Shown in pieces: positions 6,597-12,522 of a stretch of DNA of 14,136 bases. A program made the translations under genes and the position numbers. The stretch spans positions 1 to 14,136 of the forward strand of contig PMBV01000151.1 of the NCBI GenBank assembly GCA_003153055.1. The letters run 5' to 3'. A model generated the notes under the pieces. The model was not told the origin of the DNA, ran no database searches, and saw only the letters and a program-made list of their open reading frames with translations. Source of the DNA: Myxococcales bacterium. GTDB lineage: Bacteria > Myxococcota > Myxococcia > Myxococcales > Myxococcaceae. Positions within the stretch are counted from its first letter, which is position 1, and each line of letters opens with the position of its first letter.

Positions 6597-7793
6597 CTAT
6601 CTCCCCTCGATGAAGTCGATCACCCGTCCAGCGAGCGCCTCGCCCACGTCCTCCTGGAGGTAGTGTCCCGCCTTCTCCAGCACGGCATGCCGCTGCCCCT
6701 TGGCCCCAGGGACGAGGGCCTGGAGCACCTGGTCAGCACCGCGGGTGATCGTGTCGCTGTCCCCGAAGAGCGTGAGGAACGGCTTGTCGAAGCGGCTCAG
6801 CACTTCCACGGCGGCGCGGTTGGGGCCGGCCTCCGGATCCTCAGGTGACGCCGGCACCAGCATGGGAAACTGGCGCGCCCCCTCCTTGAACCGCTCGTCT
6901 GGGAATGGCGCGTCATAGGCGGCGACAACCTCAGGCGTAACGGGCCGAGCACACCCCCGGGCGATGAGCGGGCCCACCTCGAAGACCGGCACCTGTTGCG
7001 AGAAGGCCCGCCATTTCTCGAACGCCTTGCCCAACGGCTGGTCGCCTGTCGGCAGGAAGGTGTTGGCGGCCACGACCCGGTCCCAGCGCCGCGGCTCGGC
7101 GGCAACGAGGCGCAGGCCGATGAGGCCTCCCCAGTCCTGCCCGAACAGCGTCGCGTGCTCGAGATCGAGCGCCTCGACCAGGCCTCCTATCCAGGCCACG
7201 TGTCGGGCGTAGGTGTAGTCCTCGCGGCGCGCCGGCTTGTCCGAGCGACCGAACCCGACGAGGTCAGGCACCACGGCGCGCAGCCCCGCGGCCACGAGCG
7301 GGCCGATCATCTTCCGGTAGAGGTACCCCCACGACGGCTCACCGTGCAGCAGGAGCACCACCGGAGCACCGCGCGGTCCCTCGTCGACGTAGTGAATGCG
7401 GATCCCGTCGACCTCGACGTAGCGCGGACAGTAAGGCCAGCCAGGCAGCCGCTCGAATCGCTCGTCGGGGGTCCGGAGGATCTCCATCGAGGCCTCCGGC
7501 GGAGGCCAGGCGGGGGTTGGTAGCCCCAAGAGCCAGGCCCACTGCTCGCGCGTCCGGCCGAGGTAACGGACGAGGCGTGGCCACAGGGCGCGAATAGCCC
7601 CGGGCGTGACAAAGAGCCACACGTCGCGAGTATTGGCCTCGCGCAGGAGCGCCCCCATCCAATACGCTCGGGTCTCAGGCTCCGGCGACTCCAGGTGTCG
7701 ACGGAGATCTCCCACGGTAGCGTCGGTCCACCACAGGAAATAGGGCCGAGCCGAGGGGTTCCTGAGCTCGGGTGTCGTCGGCGGGAGCAGCAC
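6597..7793 (-). CDS. Haloalkane dehalogenase-like hydrolase with an extra N-terminal domain
   Basis: The full frame gives 398 aa from a GTG at 7793. Residues 103-398 are an alpha/beta hydrolase of haloalkane dehalogenase subfamily I (DhlA/DhmA type). They begin MEILRTPDERF and carry HGEPSW (150-155), nucleophile Asp220 with halide-contacting Trp221 in GQDWGG, cap segment EKWRAFSQ with a second Trp (261), acid Asp345 or Asp347 in GDSDTIT, and His377 in AGHYLQED. The likely reaction is hydrolysis of carbon-halogen bonds; epoxide hydrolase is the alternative. Residues 14-91 form a separate Trp-rich helical domain (RPYFLWW ... REANTRDVWLFVTP ... LGRTREQWAWLLGL) that I recall only as an uncharacterised small protein type. 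The GTG has AAGGAG immediately adjacent, which is poor spacing, while the internal ATG at 7487 has a good GGAGG. A 296-aa dehalogenase alone may therefore also be made. Confidence 0.88.
   Translation of the reverse strand: MLLPPTTPELRNPSARPYFLWWTDATVGDLRRHLESPEPETRAYWMGALLREANTRDVWLFVTPGAIRALWPRLVRYLGRTREQWAWLLGLPTPAWPPPEASMEILRTPDERFERLPGWPYCPRYVEVDGIRIHYVDEGPRGAPVVLLLHGEPSWGYLYRKMIGPLVAAGLRAVVPDLVGFGRSDKPARREDYTYARHVAWIGGLVEALDLEHATLFGQDWGGLIGLRLVAAEPRRWDRVVAANTFLPTGDQPLGKAFEKWRAFSQQVPVFEVGPLIARGCARPVTPEVVAAYDAPFPDERFKEGARQFPMLVPASPEDPEAGPNRAAVEVLSRFDKPFLTLFGDSDTITRGADQVLQALVPGAKGQRHAVLEKAGHYLQEDVGEALAGRVIDFIEGR
7493..7497 (-). promoter_or_regulatory. Internal ribosome-binding site inside the dehalogenase gene
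   Basis: On the minus strand GGAGG is followed after five bases by the in-frame ATG at 7487. This ATG is where stand-alone haloalkane dehalogenases of this subfamily begin. The site could give a second, shorter product or mark the only real start. Confidence 0.5.
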
Positions 7794-7841
7794 TCCTTCA
7801 GGGTAGCACCCTCGGAGACTCGACTCGAGAGACGAAGGCGC

Positions 7842-8675
7842 TCACTGGTCCTCGTTCAAGAACTCCAACACCGCGCGGTTGAACGCCTCCGGCTGCTGAA
7901 ACAACGCGAAGTGACTGCTCTCGGGGATCAGCACCAGCCGGGCACCAGCGATGAGGTGCGCCATCTGCTTCACCTGCTCCTGGCGGATGATCTCGTCGTG
8001 GTCGCCATCGAGCACCAGGGTAGGCACCTTGATGCCAGAAATCTCCTGATCGGTGAAGTTGGGCTGGGTGCGCCACATGGGCCGCAGCGCCTCCTGGAGT
8101 CCCTTGAAGTCCTTCGGGGTCGGCGAGAGCCGAGCGTAGTCCGCCGCGCACCGAGCGAAGTACGCCGAGAAGGTCGCCCCTCCTCCGCTCTTGATGCCCC
8201 GGAGGTTGTAGTTGGTGGCATAGGGCACCAGCTTGCTCACTCGTTCAGGGTGCCGCACGGCGAGATCCAGCGCCACCGCGCCGCCGTCGCTCCACCCGAC
8301 CACCGCCGCCTTCTCGAGCTTGAGCTCGTCCATCAGGGCGAGGACGTCGTCGGCCATCTGCCGGTAGCTGAAGGGACGCGCGTCGCGGGTGCTGCGCCCG
8401 TGCCCCCGGCTGTCGACGACGATGACCTGGTGCTTCGCGGCCAGCGCGGCCACCTGGAATGCCCAGTGGTCGCTGTTCCCCGCGCCTCCATGGAGCAGGA
8501 TGACCGGCGCCCCTTCGCCGTAGGTGGCGTAGTACAGCTTCACTCCGTTGATCGGCGCGAGCGACTGCTCCACCGCCGGCGGCATGGGCCCGGGCATCGG
8601 AGTCGTCTTCCACGCCTCGACTCCCGAGCTGGCAGGGACAGCGGCGAGCGCGGCCCACACAACGAGCGTCATCAT
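7842..8675 (-). CDS. Exported alpha/beta hydrolase (esterase-like)
   Basis: The product is 277 aa. A weakly basic but hydrophobic N-terminus (MMTLVVWAALAAVPASSG) suggests export with cleavage near residue 17. The alpha/beta hydrolase core follows: oxyanion HGG (62-64), DSRGHGRS (88-95), nucleophile elbow GWSDGG with Ser129, acid Asp227 (or Asp224) in LDGDHDEI, and His255 in SSHFALF. It belongs to the broad carboxylesterase/MhpC-like group; the substrate is unknown. It differs from the neighbouring dehalogenase in having a Ser instead of an Asp nucleophile. AAGGAG lies ten bases before the ATG and overlaps the end of the upstream multidomain gene, whose stop is only seven bases away, so the two are almost surely one transcript. 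Action in the periplasm or outside the cell is inferred. Confidence 0.88.
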   Translation of the reverse strand: MMTLVVWAALAAVPASSGVEAWKTTPMPGPMPPAVEQSLAPINGVKLYYATYGEGAPVILLHGGAGNSDHWAFQVAALAAKHQVIVVDSRGHGRSTRDARPFSYRQMADDVLALMDELKLEKAAVVGWSDGGAVALDLAVRHPERVSKLVPYATNYNLRGIKSGGGATFSAYFARCAADYARLSPTPKDFKGLQEALRPMWRTQPNFTDQEISGIKVPTLVLDGDHDEIIRQEQVKQMAHLIAGARLVLIPESSHFALFQQPEAFNRAVLEFLNEDQ

Positions 8676-8682
8676 CCGTTGT

Positions 8683-10164
8683 CTACTCCTTGGCCAACGG
8701 GTGCATCTCGGAGATGGCCAAATCGTTCCACTTGGTGCCCTTGTACACGGAATTCACCGTCATCTTGACCCAGCTGCACTTCTTCGGCTCGTTGAGCACG
8801 ATGGTGGCCTCGGTCGGCTGGTCGGTGAGCTCGATGGGCATCGTGGTGCCGTCGGAGAACGCGAGGGTGGCGGTCTTCACCCGGTTGTTCATCACGTAGA
8901 GGTCTCCGAAGTCGTCGATGCGCCTAAAGCCGTTGGAGAACTCGAAGGCCGTGAGCGTCTGAGGCGTCGAGAAGGTCATCTTCACCCAGTCGTTGACGCC
9001 CCCGGAGGCCTTGGTGGTGGGCTGCCACGACGTCCACAGGTTGTCATCGACGAGGTTGGAGGCGCTGAAGGTGTACTGACGCCAGTTGTTCAATGTAGTC
9101 GACGCCTCGACGGTGATCTTCTCGTTCGGAACCCGGTACCCGTGCAGTGGCGGCCGGCCCAAGTCGGCGCCCTTGCGGGTGGCCCAGGCCGCTTCGGCGG
9201 GGCGGTTCAGCTTCTCGAAGGCCTTCACCAGCGCGGCGTAGGCCGGGCCGAAGTTGGGGTTGCGCTCGATGGCCTGCTGGTAGAAATCGACGGCACGCTC
9301 CGCGTTGTCCGCCTTCATGGCCTCGTCTCCCTTGCGGACCAGATCGACCGCCGCGTCGGCATCGGCGGTAGAGGTCCGCATGGTGACGCCGAAGTCGGCC
9401 CGCTCGGTCAGTTGCTTCAGGTAGTACCCGACCTTCTTGTACTCGGGAATGTCGATGAGGGTGTTGATGTCACGAAAGGAGCCGTTGTCGTCGACGGCGA
9501 AGAGGACCCACAGCGCCCCGACCTTGTTCGGCTTGATGTAGTAGGAGCGGACCAGCGACTGGCCCACGTACACGAACACCTTGGCGCCGCTGTTGCTCAG
9601 GGACACAGTGCCGTACTGCTCCTGGGCCGAGTAGTTGTGCACTGCGAAGACATACTTCTCGCCCTGGTGGCGTTTGCCAATCGTGATGGTCTCGGGGCCG
9701 TAGCCGTCGGTGTCGTCCACGTCGAGGAACGCGTCGTTGCCTTGCTTGTTCTGCCAGAAGACGTGATGATCTGGATAGACGACGTGGAGGTCGATGTCGG
9801 ACGGCTGACGGCCCCAGTTCAGCACCACGCGGAACTGTTCGATCTTCTGCAGCGTCTCGCTGATGGCGTAAGACATGCCGTCGCAGGGGCACTTGACCAC
9901 CAGAGGAGAGAAGCCCTCCTTCTTGACTATCATCGACACCGTGCCGTCATCGACCCCGAAGGCGCTGGTGATGGTCGCCGTCCCCTGGTCGTCGCTGACG
10001 GTGACCTGGGAGGGCTGGCCCTCCTTCTGCAGAGTGACTTCTGCGCCAGGGACCACCTTGTCCTTCGCGGTGGCGCTCAAGATGTGCACCGTGAGGGGCT
10101 TGCCGTGTCCGCTGTTGTCTGGAGAGGCGCCGAGCAGTGAGGCGAGCAGCAGAGACGAGATCAT
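8683..10164 (-). CDS. Exported multidomain protein: Ig-like, DUF2135-like, TPR, NADase-type glycan-binding
   Basis: From the ATG at 10164 the product is 493 aa; GGAG lies eight bases upstream and the first residues (MISSLLLASLLGA) are a signal peptide. The frame is open to 10320, but those codons look like leader. Parts: a carboxypeptidase-regulatory-like beta domain (about 22-107); a DUF2135/YfaP-like domain (about 110-235, with LNWGRQPSDIDLHV, FLDVDDTDGYGPETITI and YVFAVHNYS); a pair of TPR helices (about 272-335, with AVDFYQQAIERNPNFGPAYAAL); and a C-terminal discoidin-like NADase-type glycan-binding domain (about 349-490, with NLVDDNLWTSWQ, NNRVKTATLAFSDGT and WNDLAISEMHPL). It has no catalytic motif, so it is probably a binding or scaffold protein for envelope glycans. 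It is followed after seven bases by the exported hydrolase, which may be its partner. A weak -10-like TATGCT lies at 10192-10197. Confidence 0.87.
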   Translation of the reverse strand: MISSLLLASLLGASPDNSGHGKPLTVHILSATAKDKVVPGAEVTLQKEGQPSQVTVSDDQGTATITSAFGVDDGTVSMIVKKEGFSPLVVKCPCDGMSYAISETLQKIEQFRVVLNWGRQPSDIDLHVVYPDHHVFWQNKQGNDAFLDVDDTDGYGPETITIGKRHQGEKYVFAVHNYSAQEQYGTVSLSNSGAKVFVYVGQSLVRSYYIKPNKVGALWVLFAVDDNGSFRDINTLIDIPEYKKVGYYLKQLTERADFGVTMRTSTADADAAVDLVRKGDEAMKADNAERAVDFYQQAIERNPNFGPAYAALVKAFEKLNRPAEAAWATRKGADLGRPPLHGYRVPNEKITVEASTTLNNWRQYTFSASNLVDDNLWTSWQPTTKASGGVNDWVKMTFSTPQTLTAFEFSNGFRRIDDFGDLYVMNNRVKTATLAFSDGTTMPIELTDQPTEATIVLNEPKKCSWVKMTVNSVYKGTKWNDLAISEMHPLAKE

Positions 10165-10235
10165 CGAGAGGGCTCCGAAGTGTGAGCGCGAAGCATACCC
10201 AGCCTGCGCGCCAATGTAATGACTTTGACGGTGCC

Positions 10236-10562
10236 CTACCCCCGCTTGGGCCGAGCCGAGAACGCCCGGCACGAGCCCCGCGGGTGAATGCGACCGGGGA
10301 CGAGCTGGCACCTCCCGCACGTGCCGAAGTCACGCGGCTCGATGAACTGCCGGCACCCCGAGCACGAACGCGCCGGGTCACGCGCTCGGTCCTCGTACTC
10401 GAGGGCCGCTCGACCCCGAGCCTCCAACGCAGACAGGCCGCCGACTCCATCACAGCTCGATGGCTCGAGGCGACAGCCGAGCGTGGCCGCCGAAGACATC
10501 GCCGCCAAGGCGAGCACTCGACGCCTGGTCAGCCTGGGCCCACCCGCTGAGTCGCCAGCCAT
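10236..10562 (-). CDS. Tat-exported high-potential iron-sulfur protein (HiPIP)
   Basis: The product is 108 aa. The N-terminus has a twin-arginine signal (LTRRRVLALAAMSSAATLGC), as expected for a cofactor folded before export; Cys30 at its end may be a non-standard lipidation site. The C-terminal 50 residues match the HiPIP pattern: YEDRARDPARSCSGCRQF, then CQLVPGRIHPRGSCRAF. The [4Fe-4S] ligands are probably Cys67, Cys70, Cys85 and Cys98. An additional Cys82 sits three residues before Cys85. HiPIPs are soluble periplasmic one-electron carriers working between cytochromes, reaction centres or reductases; no partner enzyme is visible here. The gene lies 46 bases downstream of the LysR gene on the same strand, so read-through from it is possible. 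The start codon is the first ATG; its Shine-Dalgarno is poor. Confidence 0.85.
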   Translation of the reverse strand: MAGDSAGGPRLTRRRVLALAAMSSAATLGCRLEPSSCDGVGGLSALEARGRAALEYEDRARDPARSCSGCRQFIEPRDFGTCGRCQLVPGRIHPRGSCRAFSARPKRG

Positions 10563-10608
10563 GCCTCACGCTCGCACGGAATGGCCAGAAACGACACGGC
10601 GCTCGGGC

Positions 10609-11514
10609 TCAGGTCGCCTTGGAGATCTTCTTCAACTCCTCGACGAGCAACTCCGTCACCACGCGCACCCGCGGCACATCCAAGGCCGACCTCGCGGCGA
10701 CCAAGTTCACCGTCACCGTGGACCAAGCCCCGAGATCGATCGGCAAAGGAACCAGCGCCCGCGACCGATGGCAGAGGGAGCTCGCCTCCTTGCCCGAGGG
10801 CATTCGAAAGAGCACCACCGCGCCAACTCCCGCCTCGGCCGCCGACAGGTGCACCAGAAAGTTGTCCGAGGTGAAAGCCGGCGAGAAGCCAGGGATCATC
10901 GCCTCGAGCTGAGGTTGAGGTGGAATGTTGTCGAATGGCGGGGCCCAGCCGATCCACGGGAGCTCGGCCAACGTGGGCTTCTTGGGCAGCCGCGCGGCCA
11001 AGGCCGGCGACACGAAGACCGCGTTCTCGAGCTCGAACGAATAGACGACCTTGAGATCCGGCTGGCTGGGCGCCTTCCCTCGAAGCGCCAGGTCTGCCTC
11101 ACCACGAGCCAGGTCGAGGTACTGCATGGTGGAGAGCACCTCGAGCCGCGGGCCGAGCTGCCGCCGCGCCAGCACCGCGGCGAACGGCGCCAGGTACTCG
11201 AAGCAGACCAACGGAGCCGCCGTCACCCGCACCACCCCATGGGGACGACCATCGGAGGCAGCCGCCGCGCGCGAGACCTCCCCGGCCCACTCGGCCATCT
11301 TCCGCGCCGGCTCCACCAGTCGTTCCCCCTCGGTCGTCAGCGCGACACCATCGGGCCGACGGAGGAACAACGGAGTCCCCACCAGGTACTCCAGCGCCGC
11401 CAGTCGCCGGCTCACCGTCGGCTGCCCGATGCGCAACTGCCGGGCCGCGCCGCTCAGACTCCCGGTCTGAGCCACCACCAGGAACAACTCCACGTCTTCC
11501 CAGGGGATATCCAT
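10609..11514 (-). CDS. LysR-family transcriptional regulator
   Basis: From the ATG at 11514 the product is 301 aa, the normal LysR length. The winged helix-turn-helix is at residues 1-62: VELFLVVAQTGSLSGAARQL, then IGQPTVSRRLAALE as recognition helix and LTTEGERL as the wing end. The effector-binding domain (about 92-295) has the usual two-lobe pattern, with VRVTAAPLVCFEYLAPF, ARGEADLALRG and AEAGVGAVVLFRMP. An alternative ATG at 11541 would add nine residues. I prefer 11514, where the helix-turn-helix begins as in relatives and GGAG lies ten bases upstream. It is divergent from the metallo-beta-lactamase-fold gene, the classic layout of a LysR regulator and its target. A palindrome covers its ribosome-binding site, which suggests autorepression. 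The effector is unknown. Confidence 0.93.
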   Translation of the reverse strand: MDIPWEDVELFLVVAQTGSLSGAARQLRIGQPTVSRRLAALEYLVGTPLFLRRPDGVALTTEGERLVEPARKMAEWAGEVSRAAAASDGRPHGVVRVTAAPLVCFEYLAPFAAVLARRQLGPRLEVLSTMQYLDLARGEADLALRGKAPSQPDLKVVYSFELENAVFVSPALAARLPKKPTLAELPWIGWAPPFDNIPPQPQLEAMIPGFSPAFTSDNFLVHLSAAEAGVGAVVLFRMPSGKEASSLCHRSRALVPLPIDLGAWSTVTVNLVAARSALDVPRVRVVTELLVEELKKISKAT

Positions 11515-11538
11515 TTTCGTATGGCTCCATGCCAAAAT
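11513..11538. promoter_or_regulatory. Candidate LysR operator (26-bp imperfect palindrome)
   Basis: ATTTTcGtATGG-ct-CCATgCcAAAAT is symmetric at 10 of 13 position pairs. It contains two overlapping T-N11-A boxes, the core LysR signature (T11517 with A11529, T11522 with A11534). It is AT-rich in a GC-rich background, lies between the divergent lysR and hydrolase genes, and overlaps the lysR start codon and its GGAG. Confidence 0.6.
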
Positions 11539-11582
11539 CACTCAGTGCTATCCAGCTCCGCATGCGTACCATGAAGACACTC

Positions 11583-11588
11583 AGGAGG
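11583..11588 (+). promoter_or_regulatory. Ribosome-binding site deciding the start of the MBL-fold gene
   Basis: AGGAGG is followed after six bases by GTG at 11595. The in-frame ATGs upstream at 11529, 11562 and 11571 have no Shine-Dalgarno, so the GTG is the best start. It yields a compact lipoprotein signal. Confidence 0.75.
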
Positions 11589-11594
11589 CATTTC

Positions 11595-12515
11595 GTGAAA
11601 CATTTCTTCGGAATCTCGTTCGTCGTCCTCAGCGCCTGCGCCGTCAGCACCCATGGCGTGGCCCCCTCGACGCTGGGAGAGCGTCACCCGTCGGCCGATC
11701 TCATGGCGGTGATCGACCTACCCGGCACCGTCGAGGTCGAAACCATCGCGGCCTGCGACTGGGCGGTGGACCGCGGCGGGCTCATCAACCTATCGAACCC
11801 CACGGCGAAGGCGGCCGGCCTGGAAGACGGCCTGGAGCCCATTCAGGTCTTCTTCCATGTGCTCCGACACCCACAGAAGGGCGTGTTCCTGGTGGACACC
11901 GGCGTCGAGAAGGCGCTCCGCGACGCGCCTGACCGGGCGGCTATGCGGGGCATCATCTCGAGCGGCATGCACCTCGAGCGCATGAAGTTCCACCAGACGA
12001 TGGGAGACTGGCTCGCGACCCAGCCGAGCCCGCCCGTGGGCGTCTTCTTCACCCACGCGCACCTCGACCACCTGGGTGGCGTTCCCGACCTGCCCGCCAA
12101 CACGCCTCTCTTCTCGGGCCCCGGGGAGCTCACCGCCACTGGGTTTCTGAACCTCTTCGTGCAGCCCAACAGCGACCGCGCACTCTCAGGCAAGCCCGCT
12201 GTGCAGGAGTGGCCGTTCCAGCCCGAGACGAGCGGTCGCTTCGAGGGCGTGGTCGACGTCTTCGGCGATGGCATGGTCTGGGCGATCTTGGTTCCAGGGC
12301 ACACGAAGGGCAGCACCGCCTACCTGATTCGTACACCCAAGGGCCCAGTGCTCTTGGTGGGCGACGCGAGTCACACTCGCTGGGGCTGGGATCACGACGT
12401 CGAGCCAGGGAGCTTCTCGGACAACGTGCCCCGGAGCATCGAGAGCTTCAAGCGGCTGCGGGCGCTGGTCGCCGAGCACCCCGCCATCGACGTGCGCCTG
12501 GGCCACCAGCACTGA
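11595..12515 (+). CDS. Metallo-beta-lactamase-fold hydrolase lipoprotein (lactonase-like)
   Basis: From the GTG at 11595 the product is 306 aa. The signal MKHFFGISFVVLSAC ends in a good lipobox (LSAC, lipidated Cys15), so the enzyme is probably tethered to the envelope. The metallo-beta-lactamase fold is clear: VDTGVE (100-105), FTHAHLDHLGG with His154, His156, Asp158 and His159, GHTKGS with His236, VGDASHT with Asp257, and a final His304 in LGHQH at the very C-terminus. This HxHxDH-H-D-H set makes a two-metal site. The order and the GDASHT segment resemble N-acyl-homoserine lactonases (AiiA-like), although other esters or lactones are equally possible. The gene is divergent from a LysR regulator, which probably controls it. 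It converges on ligD with a 7-base gap, without an obvious terminator. Confidence 0.9.
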   Translation: MKHFFGISFVVLSACAVSTHGVAPSTLGERHPSADLMAVIDLPGTVEVETIAACDWAVDRGGLINLSNPTAKAAGLEDGLEPIQVFFHVLRHPQKGVFLVDTGVEKALRDAPDRAAMRGIISSGMHLERMKFHQTMGDWLATQPSPPVGVFFTHAHLDHLGGVPDLPANTPLFSGPGELTATGFLNLFVQPNSDRALSGKPAVQEWPFQPETSGRFEGVVDVFGDGMVWAILVPGHTKGSTAYLIRTPKGPVLLVGDASHTRWGWDHDVEPGSFSDNVPRSIESFKRLRALVAEHPAIDVRLGHQH

Positions 12516-12522
12516 CGTTGGC

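Noticed and set aside
7794..7841. Short repeats (GGGTAGCACCC, CTCGACTCGAG-like) between the two hydrolase genes
   Set aside because: The stems are too short and without a T-tract; read-through between the two genes is as likely.
10165..10320. N-terminal extension of the multidomain exported protein
   Set aside because: The Met at 10164 begins a clean signal peptide and has GGAG eight bases upstream; the extension overlaps the HiPIP gene.
10288..11574. Long plus-strand open frame opposite lysR and the HiPIP gene
   Set aside because: It is an antisense shadow. The LysR helix-turn-helix and the HiPIP cysteines are on the minus strand.
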